Source of the DNA: Alphaproteobacteria bacterium | GTDB taxonomy: Bacteria > Pseudomonadota > Alphaproteobacteria > Caulobacterales > Hyphomonadaceae | Assembly: GCA_018830285.1 (NCBI GenBank) | Contig: JAHJSB010000047.1 | Location: forward strand, 1 to 64,000 | Direction: 5' to 3' | Length of the DNA: 64,000 bases | In this document: positions 46,288 through 56,187 of the stretch, one piece after another | Numbering within the stretch: the first letter of the stretch is position 1 | Layout: every line of letters begins with the position of its first letter | The notes under the pieces: generated by a model | Told to the model about the DNA's origin: nothing | The model's database searches: none | What the model saw: the letters and a program-made list of their open reading frames with translations, nothing else | Program-made: the position numbers and the translations under genes

Positions 46288-48858
46288 TTAGAAACGTGTT
46301 GAGGTTGAGAACCGGAAAGTTTCGGTTCGGTCATAGTCTTCCCTGCGCAGGATCTGCGAGAAGTCGAAGCGAATGGGCCCGAAAGGCGAGTCCCAGAATA
46401 CGCTTAGACCGGCAGATGCCCGCAGGGATGTGGCGTCCTTGGTGACACGCACGGCCGGCAGACCGGTTTCCGGATCCGTAAAGAACACTGTTGGACTGAT
46501 GTCGGGTCCGCGCAGTGTGCCGAGGCCGCCAACATCAGCGAACAGGGCGCTCTTGATGCCATACTCTTCCGGGAAGATACTTGGCATGCTGAGCTCGAAT
46601 GTGCCCTGGTAGTAAGTGTTGCCCCCTTGCGAGTTAAGGCGACGTGTTGCCACGATTTCGCCTGTCGCCGGATCAAATACACGCACGACTTCGCGTGGGC
46701 CGAGACCGGCCACGTCGAACCCGCGGAACGTGCTGCCGCCCCTGAAGAAACGGTTGTTGATCCTAATGCCCTGGCCATTTTCGAGCGGGAAGACATACCC
46801 GGCTGACAAACGGGCGCTGGCAATGACGTCTTTCCAGATGCCACGGTACATGGATGCGCTTGTTTCCGAACGCAGGTATTTCACGTCGCCGCCCAGGCCG
46901 GCGGCTTCCTGGCTGAAGCGGAAATCAAATCCACGCGTCGGCTGGATCGGATCATTGGTCCGGTCCCAGAAGAAGCTATAGCCGACAATGCTCGAAATCT
47001 CGCTGCGTTCGGACCGGCAATTGGAATCGCGCAGAACGTAGAGCGTGTCACACTGGTCGACGATAAGCTCGCCCGCCACGGCGCCATCTGACGGGCGCGC
47101 GGACCTGTAGAGGTCGTCTGACGTATCCCCGGGCGTATCGGCGCCCGAAATCTGGATCGTACGAGTGGATGTAAACCGCGTGGTGGTGTCCAGGAGAATA
47201 TCGAAATCGGGGATCTCAACGTTATCCGACTGAAGCTTGTAGCTGAGGCCAAGCTGCATCCGTTCGGTCAGTGGAAAGCCGACACGCAACCCCGCGCCAA
47301 CGGTCTCGGCCGTATAGCTGCCAAAATCCTTGAAATCCTGCTTCGTCGCGAAAACATCGACACCTGCAGACAGGTTCCGGTCGAGGAAACGCGGTTCCGT
47401 GAAACGAAGGTCAACGACCTGTTGACGACTCGACGTCGAAACGCGTGCAACAACTGATTGGCCGCGGCCCCGCAGATTTCTCTGTGACGCGCTGAGATCG
47501 AACAGGTAGGAATCGACCGACGAGAAACCTGCTGCAAACGACAGTTCGCCGGTGGGCTGTTCGGAAACCTTGACGTCCACGATGCTTTTGTCCGGCCCGT
47601 CACCGGGCGTCTCGACGATTTCGACGTCCTTGAAGTAGCCGAGCGAACGCACACGGTTCTTCGACCGGTCGAGCAGGATCCGGTTGAACGCGTCGCCTTC
47701 TGAAATGCGCAGTTCACGGCGGATAACCCGGTCCAGCGTCTGCGTGTTGCCGACGATATTGATCCGTTCAATGTAGACGCGCGGGCCCTCATCGACCGCA
47801 AAAGTCACGTCGATGCGCCCCGTATCCGGATTCAAATCAAGCTGCGGACGAATATCCACGAACGCGTAACCAGCGATACCGGCGGCGTAGGTCAGCGTGT
47901 CGATTGTGGTTTCGATCAGGTTGCCCTTGAACAGGTCGCCTTCCTTGATCGGCACAGCGGCGCGCAGCGCATTCGCGTTCAGCTTTTCAAGCGCCGTCTC
48001 GACTTTCACGACGCCGAAATCATACTGGCGCCCCTCGTCGATCGTCATCGTGATGTAGAAATCTTTTTGGTCAGGCGTCAGCTCGGCAACGGCCGACGTT
48101 ACCCGGAAATCGTAATAACCGTTATTCTGGTAGAATTCGCGCAGCTTCTCGCGGTCATATTCCAGACGGCCCGGATCGTAATTATCGTTGGAGCTGAAGA
48201 ACCGCCACAGGCGCGACTGGCGCGTGACAATCTCGCTGCGCAGGCGCGAGTCGGAATAGTCTTTGTTACCGATGAAATTGATCGAACGCACACCGGTCAC
48301 CGGGCCTTCAGTGATCTCGAACACGAGGTCGACGCGGTTCTGCTCGAGCGGTTTGTATTGCGGCTCGACCTTGGCCGAGAAACGTCCGGACTGGCGATAG
48401 AGTTCGAGAATGCGCTGTACGTCGGCCTGAACGCGGGCCGCAGTGAAGATGCCCCGTGGCGCAGCCTGGATTTCTTCCTTGAACTTGTCGTCCTTGAGCG
48501 CCCGGTTGCCCTCGAAAATCACGCGGTTGATGATCGGGTTCTCGACCACACGAACCAGCAGGTCGTCGCCGTTCCGGTCGATCGACACGTCTGCGAACAG
48601 GTTGGTCGCGAACAGGGTCTTGAGCGACAGGTCGATGCGCTCGGCATCGAACGGATCGCCAGGCTCGACCAGAAGGTAAGATTGCACGGTCCGGGCTTCG
48701 ATACGCTGGTTGCCCTCCACGAGGATCGACCGGATCGTACCGCCATAGCGATTATCTTCCTGCGCCTCGGCGGTATTGGTCAGCCCTGGCAGGGCGACAA
48801 ACGTGAAAACGCTGGTCGCCATGAAGGTTGCTGCAAGGAACTTACGCATGGTGGACAT
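46288..48858 (-). CDS. bamA: Outer membrane protein assembly factor BamA
   Basis: 856 residues. A signal peptide ends at about residue 32 (NTAEAQ). Five POTRA domains follow to about residue 430; the first is IRSILVEGNQRIEARTVQ, the fifth includes VYIERINIVGNTQTLDRVI. The C-terminal beta-barrel has the conserved FRGF in FRGGSTFRGFDVAG (L6 loop) and ends in Phe, the C-terminal outer-membrane signal. A barrel loop near residues 585-640 is long, polar and holds a Cys pair (QCDTLYVLRDSNC). It lies between rseP and skp. BamA folds and inserts outer-membrane barrels. Confidence 0.96.
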   Translation of the reverse strand: MSTMRKFLAATFMATSVFTFVALPGLTNTAEAQEDNRYGGTIRSILVEGNQRIEARTVQSYLLVEPGDPFDAERIDLSLKTLFATNLFADVSIDRNGDDLLVRVVENPIINRVIFEGNRALKDDKFKEEIQAAPRGIFTAARVQADVQRILELYRQSGRFSAKVEPQYKPLEQNRVDLVFEITEGPVTGVRSINFIGNKDYSDSRLRSEIVTRQSRLWRFFSSNDNYDPGRLEYDREKLREFYQNNGYYDFRVTSAVAELTPDQKDFYITMTIDEGRQYDFGVVKVETALEKLNANALRAAVPIKEGDLFKGNLIETTIDTLTYAAGIAGYAFVDIRPQLDLNPDTGRIDVTFAVDEGPRVYIERINIVGNTQTLDRVIRRELRISEGDAFNRILLDRSKNRVRSLGYFKDVEIVETPGDGPDKSIVDVKVSEQPTGELSFAAGFSSVDSYLFDLSASQRNLRGRGQSVVARVSTSSRQQVVDLRFTEPRFLDRNLSAGVDVFATKQDFKDFGSYTAETVGAGLRVGFPLTERMQLGLSYKLQSDNVEIPDFDILLDTTTRFTSTRTIQISGADTPGDTSDDLYRSARPSDGAVAGELIVDQCDTLYVLRDSNCRSERSEISSIVGYSFFWDRTNDPIQPTRGFDFRFSQEAAGLGGDVKYLRSETSASMYRGIWKDVIASARLSAGYVFPLENGQGIRINNRFFRGGSTFRGFDVAGLGPREVVRVFDPATGEIVATRRLNSQGGNTYYQGTFELSMPSIFPEEYGIKSALFADVGGLGTLRGPDISPTVFFTDPETGLPAVRVTKDATSLRASAGLSVFWDSPFGPIRFDFSQILRREDYDRTETFRFSTSTRF

Positions 48859-48887
48859 ACTCTCTGATTAGCTTCGGGACGGTCGGA

Positions 48888-50057
48888 TCAGCCGCCCGCT
48901 CCCCCGAACAAGCCGGTCTCGATGATGTCACCCCATGTGATCACCACCACCATTCCCAATAACAGGATCAAACCGAATGTCAGGCTGACCTCCTGCACTT
49001 TTTCGGGCAGTTCTCTGCCCATTACGGCTTCATAAGCATGAAAGACCAAGTGTCCGCCATCCAGTACTGGCAGTGGCAACAGGTTGAAGAACCCGACACC
49101 CACTGAAATGGCGGCACATATGCTGAGCAGCATCCAGAACAATTGTTCCAGGCGCTGTGACCGGGTGAGCTCGGTCTGACTCCAGACCTTGTTGACGACC
49201 CGACGGGAAATGTCACCGATGCCGACAGGTCCGGTCATGGCGTTGAAAGACATCTTGCCGGTCACGATCCGCGTCAGCATCGTGACGGTGCGGTCAATCG
49301 TTGCGCCGGTCTCGATCACGCCGGCGCCCAGCGCCTCGACGGGATTGTACCGGGTGCGCTCGCCAAGTTCGAGGCCCGCGAGGCCGACACCGATCGTGCT
49401 TTGCGGCACCATCTGGCCGAACTCGTTCTCGCGTACGACTTCGTCAGGCGTCACTTTCAGGCTCACTGGCGCGCCGTCTCGCAGGACGTCGAAAGTCATC
49501 TCTTTATTCGGGTTGAGCATGATCGGAATGGTGATGTCCTGCGCATCCGTGACGGCGCTGCCATTGATCGCGACGAAAGCATCTCCCGCTTGCAGGCCGC
49601 CGCGCTCGGCGGGAGACCCGGCAACGACATTCGCAACACCGACGGTGTAGTTGGCCTTGCCGTGCGTACCCAGGATCAACGAGAAAATCAGGCTGGCCAG
49701 CACGAAATTCGCAAACGGCCCGGCGAGGCTGACAAGCGAGCGCTGCCAGACGGCAAGTTTGTTATACGCCTTGCCCTGAGGCCCCTGCTCCAGCTTGCCG
49801 ACATCGCCCGGCAACTGGCTCTCGCCCACGAACTTGACGAAGCCGCCGAGCGGAATCCAGTTGACGCGCCAGCGTGTGCCGACCCGGTCCTTGCGCTCAT
49901 AAACAGGCTTGCCGAAACCGATCGAGAAGGATTCAACGGCCGCGCCAAATATCCGGCCCACAAGGTAGTGGCCGAGTTCATGCACGATAACCACGATCCC
50001 CATCATGAAAATGAGGCAGGCAATGAAAAGCGGACCCTGGCTAAGAAGCTGTCCCAA
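48888..50057 (-). CDS. rseP: Site-2 protease RseP
   Basis: 389 residues, intramembrane zinc metalloprotease. The active-site HELGH (His26, Glu27, His30) lies in the first helix GIVVIVHELGHYLVGRIFG, and the third zinc ligand is in LLPLPVLDGGHLVFH near residue 340. Between them are one clear PDZ domain (NVVAGSPAERGGLQAGDAFVAING) and further helices. RseP cleaves transmembrane anti-sigma factors and clears signal peptides. Located between dxr and bamA in the conserved envelope block. Confidence 0.94.
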   Translation of the reverse strand: MGQLLSQGPLFIACLIFMMGIVVIVHELGHYLVGRIFGAAVESFSIGFGKPVYERKDRVGTRWRVNWIPLGGFVKFVGESQLPGDVGKLEQGPQGKAYNKLAVWQRSLVSLAGPFANFVLASLIFSLILGTHGKANYTVGVANVVAGSPAERGGLQAGDAFVAINGSAVTDAQDITIPIMLNPNKEMTFDVLRDGAPVSLKVTPDEVVRENEFGQMVPQSTIGVGLAGLELGERTRYNPVEALGAGVIETGATIDRTVTMLTRIVTGKMSFNAMTGPVGIGDISRRVVNKVWSQTELTRSQRLEQLFWMLLSICAAISVGVGFFNLLPLPVLDGGHLVFHAYEAVMGRELPEKVQEVSLTFGLILLLGMVVVITWGDIIETGLFGGAGG

Positions 50058-50062
50058 TCGAC

Positions 50063-51262
50063 TTATCCTCCTGCCCGGCTCGGGGCCTTTTTAAGTAACT
50101 CGGCCGCCATTTCGCGCCCGAACCGGTCCAGATAAGCTATTTCGTCCAGCGTGTCACAGCCCAAAGAGGACTTGTTGCCAGAAGAAAAGCGACTCAACAC
50201 TTCCTCTACTACCCAGCTTATGTCCAGAAAACCGCATTGGCCCGCAATAAATGCAGAAACCGCCAGTTCATTAGCGCAATTTAATACGGTCGTGCCCCCG
50301 GATCCGAGGGCAATCGCGCGGCGCGCGAGTTCAATAGCCGGAAACCGCGCCGCGTCCACTTCCGCAAAGTCGAGGCGCCCCAGGGCCGCCAGGTCCAGGC
50401 GCGCGACATTCGTCGCCACCCGGTCGGGCCAGCCCAGCGCATAGGCGATCGGGGCGCGCATGTCGGGCGTGCTGAGCTGCGCAATGACAGAACCATCCGT
50501 GAAGTGCGCCATGCCATGAACAATCGACTGGGGATGGATCAGGACATCGATCTGGTCGGCCTCTACGTCGAACAGGTAGGCTGCCTCGATGAATTCCAAT
50601 GCCTTGTTCATAAGGGTGGCGCTGTCGATGGAATTCTTGATCCCCATGTCCCAGTTCGGATGCGCCGCCGCCTGGGAAGGCGTGACGACCGCCATCTCGC
50701 TCAGGGATGCGGTCCGGAAAGGCCCACCCGACGCCGTTATCGTCAGTTTTTCAAGGGACTTGCCATCGCCCAGCGCCTGGAAGATGCCGCTATGTTCGGA
50801 ATCGACCGGCAGCACGCGTGCGCCGGTCCGGGCAGCTTCGGACAATATAAGTTTTCCGCCGCAGACGATGCTTTCCTTGTTGGCAATCGCAACATCCGTG
50901 CCCTGCCGGACGGCCGCCAGTGTCGACGCAAGCCCCGCCGACCCGACGATCGCCGCCAGTACGCGGTCGCAAGGCCGGGTCGCGGCTTCGATGATCGCGT
51001 CCAGTCCGCCCGCCGTTTCGATGCCCGTACCGGCCAGGCGTTCCCTGAGGTCCGCCAGCTTGCTCTCGTCCGCGATGACAGCGATATCCGGACGGAACGC
51101 TATCGCCTGGCGCGCCAGCGTTTCGGAATCGCGTCCAGCTGCCAGTGCGACGATTTCAAACGGTGTCTCGCCGGCTGCATTGGCCTGCGCCACGACATCC
51201 AGTGCGGACGTGCCGATCGAACCCGTAGAGCCCATGATGGAAATGCGTCGGTGAGCGGCCAT
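50063..51262 (-). CDS. dxr: 1-deoxy-D-xylulose-5-phosphate reductoisomerase
   Basis: 399 residues. It makes 2-C-methyl-D-erythritol 4-phosphate, the committed step of the non-mevalonate isoprenoid pathway. The NADPH motif is ISIMGSTGSIGTSALDVV, metal ligands and substrate loop are in VLPVDSEHSGIFQAL and ASGGPFRTA, and NSIDSATLMNKALEFIEAA supplies further ligands. It lies four bases downstream of the cdsA stop and feeds the undecaprenyl pathway whose UppS is encoded two genes away. Confidence 0.96.
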   Translation of the reverse strand: MAAHRRISIMGSTGSIGTSALDVVAQANAAGETPFEIVALAAGRDSETLARQAIAFRPDIAVIADESKLADLRERLAGTGIETAGGLDAIIEAATRPCDRVLAAIVGSAGLASTLAAVRQGTDVAIANKESIVCGGKLILSEAARTGARVLPVDSEHSGIFQALGDGKSLEKLTITASGGPFRTASLSEMAVVTPSQAAAHPNWDMGIKNSIDSATLMNKALEFIEAAYLFDVEADQIDVLIHPQSIVHGMAHFTDGSVIAQLSTPDMRAPIAYALGWPDRVATNVARLDLAALGRLDFAEVDAARFPAIELARRAIALGSGGTTVLNCANELAVSAFIAGQCGFLDISWVVEEVLSRFSSGNKSSLGCDTLDEIAYLDRFGREMAAELLKKAPSRAGG

Positions 51263-51265
51263 GCC

Positions 51266-52084
51266 TCAGAATCCAAGCGCGACTGAAAGTCCCGGAAAGG
51301 CATACAGGGCGAGCGACCCGAAAATGCATACCGCGCCGAGGCCGTCGACCCGGTCCAGGACGCCGCCATGGCCCGGCAGCAAGGTGCCGGCATCCTTGAC
51401 CTTGAACCGCCGCTTCAGTCCACTCTCGAACAGGTCGCCCATCTGCGCGACCATCGAAATCGCGACGCCTGCCGCGATCCAGACCGGAAAGGACGCCATT
51501 TCGATATCGGCTGCAGCCAGCCCGCACAGCCCACAGGCCGTGACAGCGCCCAGCGCGCCGCTCCACGTCTTGTTCGGGCTTTCGCTGGGCAGCAGGCGTG
51601 GACCGCCAAGGCCGCGCCCGGTGAAATAGGCCGCCGCGTCGGACGCCCACACGAATGACATGAAAAACAGGGCCGCTGCCCTGCCGTCCCAGGGGCCGTC
51701 ACGCAGCAAATACAGGCCCGCAGCCATCGCAGTGACGTAGAGCAGCCCGAACGCCGCCGTCCAGCGGACGCGCAGTCCTCCACCGGCGGTTGCGGCACAG
51801 AACACCATGCCGCCAACTAATACGAGTCCGCTCAGCCACAACAATCCAATCGGCAGGCTCAGGCAGAACAGGGCCGCCGCAACCGCCATCGCCCGGCCGC
51901 GCGGAAACGCACTGATCTGGCTCCATTCCAGCGCCATGGCGGCGGCAAACACGAAGCAGCCGATCGCCAGCCACCAGCCGCCTGCCCACACCATTGAAAC
52001 GGCCACCGGAATCAGGACCGCAGCCGACATCAGCCGGAGCCCAAGTTCCGAGAAACGCTGGTCGCGCGGCGTCCAGTCCCCCAT
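51266..52084 (-). CDS. cdsA: Phosphatidate cytidylyltransferase
   Basis: 272 residues, about seven to eight membrane helices. It makes CDP-diacylglycerol for phospholipids. The family signature lies near the C-terminus: KRRFKVKDAGTLLPGHGG followed by VLDRVDGLGAV, with SESPNKTWSGALGAV upstream. ATG 52084 overlaps the uppS stop by one base. In the conserved order uppS-cdsA-dxr-rseP. Confidence 0.95.
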   Translation of the reverse strand: MGDWTPRDQRFSELGLRLMSAAVLIPVAVSMVWAGGWWLAIGCFVFAAAMALEWSQISAFPRGRAMAVAAALFCLSLPIGLLWLSGLVLVGGMVFCAATAGGGLRVRWTAAFGLLYVTAMAAGLYLLRDGPWDGRAAALFFMSFVWASDAAAYFTGRGLGGPRLLPSESPNKTWSGALGAVTACGLCGLAAADIEMASFPVWIAAGVAISMVAQMGDLFESGLKRRFKVKDAGTLLPGHGGVLDRVDGLGAVCIFGSLALYAFPGLSVALGF

Positions 52085-52845
52085 CAGGCCGCCCCTGGCG
52101 AAACGGCGCCGAAGCGGCGTTCGCGCTCATGGAACTTGGCCAGGGCCTCTTCCAGGCAGGCCTGATCGAAGTCGGGCCAAAGCACATCCATGAACACGAG
52201 CTCCGAATAGGCACATTGCCACAACAGGAAATTGCTGAGCCGGTATTCGCCGCTGGTCCGGATCAGCAGGTCGGGATCCGGCATGGATCCGGTGTCGAGA
52301 AATCCGGCGAACGTTTTTTCGTTCACCTCGTCCGGTTTCAGGCGGCCCGATGCGACCGCCTCCGCAACGCCACGCGCCGCACGGGCGATTTCTTCGCGTC
52401 CGCCATAGTTGAAGGCGATCGTCAGGAAGAATTTGCTGTTGGCAGCGGTCTCCCGCTCGGCCTTTTCGACCAGGAGGGCGACGTCGTCTGGCAATCCGTC
52501 CCGAAGACCGATGATGCGGATACGCACGCCCTCTTGCGTCAGCCGCGCCAGGTCGCGTTGCACATAGGCCTTCAACAGGCCGAACAATGCATTCACTTCA
52601 GCCGCCGGCCGCCGCCAGTTCTCCGTGGAAAAGGAAAAGACCGTCAGGTAGCGGATGCCGAGTTCGCCAGCGGCCTCAACGGTACGCCTGAGGGCCTCAA
52701 CACCCCGCTCATGCCCGGCGGCACGGGGCAAGCCCCTGGACTTCGCCCACCGGCCATTGCCGTCCATGATGATCGCGACATGCGAAAGGCCCGGCTGCTG
52801 CCCCGACACGACACTGGTGACATCAGAAGCAGACGCAGCGGACAT
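52084..52845 (-). CDS. uppS: Undecaprenyl pyrophosphate synthase (cis-prenyltransferase)
   Basis: 253 residues. It makes the C55 carrier lipid for peptidoglycan and LPS. Markers are [19 protein letters not shown] with the catalytic Asp, [29 protein letters not shown], and the C-terminal [20 protein letters not shown] and [12 protein letters not shown]. It overlaps frr by one base and cdsA by one base. An N-terminal 20 residues are variable. Confidence 0.96.
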   Translation of the reverse strand: MSAASASDVTSVVSGQQPGLSHVAIIMDGNGRWAKSRGLPRAAGHERGVEALRRTVEAAGELGIRYLTVFSFSTENWRRPAAEVNALFGLLKAYVQRDLARLTQEGVRIRIIGLRDGLPDDVALLVEKAERETAANSKFFLTIAFNYGGREEIARAARGVAEAVASGRLKPDEVNEKTFAGFLDTGSMPDPDLLIRTSGEYRLSNFLLWQCAYSELVFMDVLWPDFDQACLEEALAKFHERERRFGAVSPGAA

Positions 52846-53399
52846 CAGACTTGCATGATCTCCGCTTCTTTGGCTTTCAGCGCGTCATCGACACGACCGA
52901 CGAACGCGTCTGTCAGCTTCTGGACTTCGTCCGACAGGCCATGAAGCTTGTCTTCGCTGATCTCGCCGTCTTTTTCCATCTTCTTCAATGTATCCATGCC
53001 GTCGCGGCGGATATTCCGGACCGCAACCTTGGCCGCCTCGGCATATTTGCCGGCAATCTTCGTCAGTTCGACGCGGCGCTCCTCGTTGAGCGGCGGGATC
53101 GGGATACGCAAGGTCTGGCCGTCCATGACCGGGTTCAGGCCGAGGCCCGATTCGCGGATCGCGCGGTCGGTGGCGCCCACCACGGTCTTGTCCCAGACAT
53201 TGACCGACAGCATGCGCATGTCAGTTACCGATACGGAGGCAACCTGCGACAGGGGCACCGTCGATCCATAGGCAGGCACTTGGATGGCATCAAGCAGGTT
53301 CACCGACGCCCGGCCCGTCCGCAAGCCGCTGAACTCGGTCGACAGCGACGCAAGCGCGCCCTCCATCCGGCGTTCCAGGTCTTTCTTGCTATAGGTCAT
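52845..53399 (-). CDS. frr: Ribosome recycling factor
   Basis: 184 residues, two-domain tRNA mimic. It frees ribosomes after termination with EF-G. Markers are [36 protein letters not shown]-like [34 protein letters not shown]-type [13 protein letters not shown] and [18 protein letters not shown]. The ATG overlaps the pyrH stop by four bases. Confidence 0.96.
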   Translation of the reverse strand: MTYSKKDLERRMEGALASLSTEFSGLRTGRASVNLLDAIQVPAYGSTVPLSQVASVSVTDMRMLSVNVWDKTVVGATDRAIRESGLGLNPVMDGQTLRIPIPPLNEERRVELTKIAGKYAEAAKVAVRNIRRDGMDTLKKMEKDGEISEDKLHGLSDEVQKLTDAFVGRVDDALKAKEAEIMQV

Positions 53400-54151
53400 T
53401 TCGCGACCCCTCCCTTGTTCGAAATCGTTGTGGACTTGCCCCGACCGTGCAGCACGTTCAGCAGCGAGCCTTCTTCCTTGAGCGAGAAGACCACAATCGG
53501 GATGTTATTGTCACGCATAAGGCTGACAGCCGACGAATCCATGACGCGCAGGTCTTTTACGAGAAGTTCCTGATAGGCGATCTCGTCATAGCGCATCGCC
53601 GTGCTGTCGAGCTTCGGATCGGCCGTGTAGACGCCGTCGACCTGCGTGCCCTTGAGCAAGGCGTCGCAATTCATCTCGATCGCCCGCAGGGCGGCGCCTG
53701 TATCGGTTGTGAAGAACGGGTTGCCGATGCCGGCCGCAAATATGACGACGCGGCCCTTTTCCATGTGCCGCTGCGCGCGCCGCCGGATATAGGGCTCGCA
53801 GATCTGGTCCATCGTGATCGCCGACTGGACGCGTGTCGGTACGCCTTGCGTTTCCAGAACGCTTTGCATGGCCAGCGCATTCATCACCGTTGCCAGCATG
53901 CCCATGCTGTCGGCCTGCGCCCGCTCCATGCCCTTGGCGGCCCCTGCCATGCCCCGGAAGATGTTGCCGCCGCCGATAACGAGGCAAATTTCCGCGCCGG
54001 CGGCCCGCGCATTGGCGATGGCACGGGCAAATTGTTCGACTGTCGGGATATCGATACCGAACTGGCCCGGGCCCATCAGGGCCTCGCCGGACAGTTTCAG
54101 GAGCACGCGCTTGTATTTGAGCGGGCTCGTTTCCGGATTCTCGCTTGCCAT
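53396..54151 (-). CDS. pyrH: UMP kinase
   Basis: 251 residues, amino-acid kinase fold, hexameric. It phosphorylates UMP to UDP and feeds CTP synthase encoded elsewhere in the window. Markers are [52 protein letters not shown] and [16 protein letters not shown]. It precedes frr with a 4-base overlap and lies downstream of tsf, separated by 111 bases containing a terminator-like hairpin. Confidence 0.96.
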   Translation of the reverse strand: MASENPETSPLKYKRVLLKLSGEALMGPGQFGIDIPTVEQFARAIANARAAGAEICLVIGGGNIFRGMAGAAKGMERAQADSMGMLATVMNALAMQSVLETQGVPTRVQSAITMDQICEPYIRRRAQRHMEKGRVVIFAAGIGNPFFTTDTGAALRAIEMNCDALLKGTQVDGVYTADPKLDSTAMRYDEIAYQELLVKDLRVMDSSAVSLMRDNNIPIVVFSLKEEGSLLNVLHGRGKSTTISNKGGVAK

Positions 54152-54197
54152 AGCTTTCTCCGTAAAATGAAGCCCTCAATAGAGCTCCTAAAAGATT

Positions 54198-54224
54198 CCC
54201 GGCTGCCTGTCATGGGCAGCCGGG
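54198..54224 (-). terminator. Hairpin terminator after tsf
   Basis: A perfect 10-base-pair stem CCCGGCTGCC/GGCAGCCGGG with a 7-base loop follows the tsf stop by about 38 bases. On the minus strand it is followed by AATCTTTT, a short U-rich run. It should end or reduce transcription of rpsB-tsf before pyrH, separating ribosomal from nucleotide and envelope genes. Confidence 0.65.
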
Positions 54225-54262
54225 ATGTTTAACGCCTCAGGACGGGCGAAAGGCAAGCCTGT

Positions 54263-55165
54263 TCAGCTACCTTTTGTGAGCGAAGCCACTTCGTCTGCGA
54301 AGTTATCCGCAGCTTTTTCGATGCCTTCACCCAGCTTGAAGTGGACAAAGCCTACCAGCGTCGCACCCTGGTCCTTCAGATATGCCGAAACCGTCTGGTC
54401 CGGGTTCATCACGAAAGGCTGTTCCAGGAGAACGACTTCCTTGTAGAATTTCTGCATCCGCCCTTTGATCATACCCTCGATGATATTGTCGGGCTTGCCG
54501 CTTTCGCGGGCCTGCTCGGTCAGGACGCGCTTTTCTGTCTCAACCAGTTCGGGGTCGAGCTCAGCTGTCGTGGCAGCTGCCGGCGAGGTCGCCGCGATGT
54601 GCATGGCAACCTTGCGACCAATGTCTTCCAGGTCGCCTGATCCGGAAAGCGCTACCAGGACGCCGACCTTGCCCATGCCAGCCGCTTCGGCGTTGTGGAT
54701 GTAGGAAGCAACCTTGTCGGCAGAGAGCTTGGACGAACGGCGCAAGGAGATGTTTTCACCGATCTTGGCGATCATCCGCTTGATCATGTCGTCGACCGTG
54801 CCGTCACCCTCTGGTGCAGGCGCAGCAGCAACCGCCGCGAGCGTACCGTCGGTGCAGAGCGCCGCTTCCGTGATGCCCTCGAGGGCTTTCTGGAAGCCTT
54901 CATTGCGCGCCACGAAGTCTGTTTCGGCGTTCAGTTCGACGATCGCCCCGGACTTGCCGTCAGCCGAAATTTTGACGGCCACGAGGCCATCAGCTGCGGT
55001 GCGGCCAGACTTCTTGGCAGCTTTGGACAGGCCTTTGGCACGCAACCATTCGATGGCGGCTTCTTCGTCACCATCATTCTCGACGAGCGCTTTTTTCGCA
55101 TCCATCATGCCTGCGCCGGTCTTCTCGCGCAGTTCCTTGACGAGCGCAGCTGTAATCTGGGCCAT
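54263..55165 (-). CDS. tsf: Translation elongation factor Ts
   Basis: 300 residues. It exchanges GDP for GTP on EF-Tu. The N-terminal UBA-like domain is VKELREKTGAGMMDAKKAL, and the EF-Tu contact motif is AETDFVARNEGFQKAL, with VEMNCETDFVAR-type spacing. Downstream of rpsB by 40 bases; the two are a standard operon. Confidence 0.97.
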   Translation of the reverse strand: MAQITAALVKELREKTGAGMMDAKKALVENDGDEEAAIEWLRAKGLSKAAKKSGRTAADGLVAVKISADGKSGAIVELNAETDFVARNEGFQKALEGITEAALCTDGTLAAVAAAPAPEGDGTVDDMIKRMIAKIGENISLRRSSKLSADKVASYIHNAEAAGMGKVGVLVALSGSGDLEDIGRKVAMHIAATSPAAATTAELDPELVETEKRVLTEQARESGKPDNIIEGMIKGRMQKFYKEVVLLEQPFVMNPDQTVSAYLKDQGATLVGFVHFKLGEGIEKAADNFADEVASLTKGS

Positions 55166-55205
55166 TGCGGTTATCCTTCAGTGTAAACGTTCAATACCGG
55201 GGCGA

Positions 55206-56042
55206 TCAGGCGCCCGTTGCATCTTCCTTGGGCTCGCCAGTCGCCGTAGCGGCATCAGCAGCCTTGGGTTCCTCATCCGCCGCAGCGACATCTGCCTCAA
55301 CCATGCCTTCGAGATCTTCGAGTGCACCGAGGTCGACGCCGAGGCCGGCCGTCGATTCTGCGAGGCCGTCGAGCACCGCATCAGCGAACAGGTTGCAATA
55401 GAGCGAAATCGCGCGAGCCGCGTCGTCATTGCCGGCAAAGCCGTAGTCGGCATCAGCCGGATCGCAGTTCGTGTCGAGCACGGCGACGACAGGGATGCCC
55501 AGCTTGCGGGCTTCCATGACGGCGATCGATTCCTTGTTCGTATCGATCACGATCATCGCAGCCGGCAGGCCGCCCATGTCGGCGATACCGCCAAGCGCGC
55601 GCTGAAGCTTGTCGCGGCGGCGCTGCAGGTCGAGCAGTTCTTTCTTGGTGAGGCCGTCGCCGCCACCGGCGTCGAACATCGCATTGAGTTCTTTGAGCTG
55701 CTTGATCGACTTGGACACGGTGGCCCAGTTGGTCAGCGTGCCGCCGAGCCAGCGATGATTCATGTAATATTGTGCGCAGCGCTGGGCGGCTTCCGCAACA
55801 GGGTCAGACGCCTGGCGCTTGGTGCCGACGAACAGGACGCGGCCACCCTTGGCAACCGAGTCGCGCACGAAAACGAGCGCCTGGTGCAGCGCCGGGACGG
55901 TCTGGGACAGGTCCATGATGTGGATGCCGGAGCGCTCGCCGTAGATGTACGGCTTCATGCGGGGGTTCCAGCGGTGGGTCTGGTGACCGAAGTGTACGCC
56001 AGCTTCGAGCAGCTCACGCATTGTGAAGTCAGGTAGTGCCAT
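55206..56042 (-). CDS. rpsB: 30S ribosomal protein S2
   Basis: 278 residues. It binds at the 16S rRNA head-body junction. Markers are [32 protein letters not shown] and [20 protein letters not shown]. The last 35 residues are acidic and alanine-rich ([17 protein letters not shown]), an extension frequent in alphaproteobacterial S2. First gene of rpsB-tsf. A promoter-like sequence lies about 100 bases upstream, leaving a long leader that could serve autoregulation by S2. Confidence 0.97.
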   Translation of the reverse strand: MALPDFTMRELLEAGVHFGHQTHRWNPRMKPYIYGERSGIHIMDLSQTVPALHQALVFVRDSVAKGGRVLFVGTKRQASDPVAEAAQRCAQYYMNHRWLGGTLTNWATVSKSIKQLKELNAMFDAGGGDGLTKKELLDLQRRRDKLQRALGGIADMGGLPAAMIVIDTNKESIAVMEARKLGIPVVAVLDTNCDPADADYGFAGNDDAARAISLYCNLFADAVLDGLAESTAGLGVDLGALEDLEGMVEADVAAADEEPKAADAATATGEPKEDATGA

Positions 56043-56139
56043 TCATTTTCTCCATCCGGTTAGCCTTCGTGGGTGGAACGTTGGGCCAATATGGCTTTCC
56101 GCACCGGATGCACCCGCGAAATGGTTTCAGGAAAGGCGG

Positions 56140-56167
56140 CTTATACAGAATTCCCCACGCCCGGCAA
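56140..56167 (-). promoter_or_regulatory. Probable rpsB promoter
   Basis: On the minus strand TTGCCG (56167-56162) and TATAAG (56145-56140) are separated by 16 bases, the best match in the 145-base gap between dnaE and rpsB. Transcription would start near 56133, giving a leader of about 90 bases before the rpsB ATG. Confidence 0.45.
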
Positions 56168-56187
56168 GATGCCCGGTTGCCCTTTTG

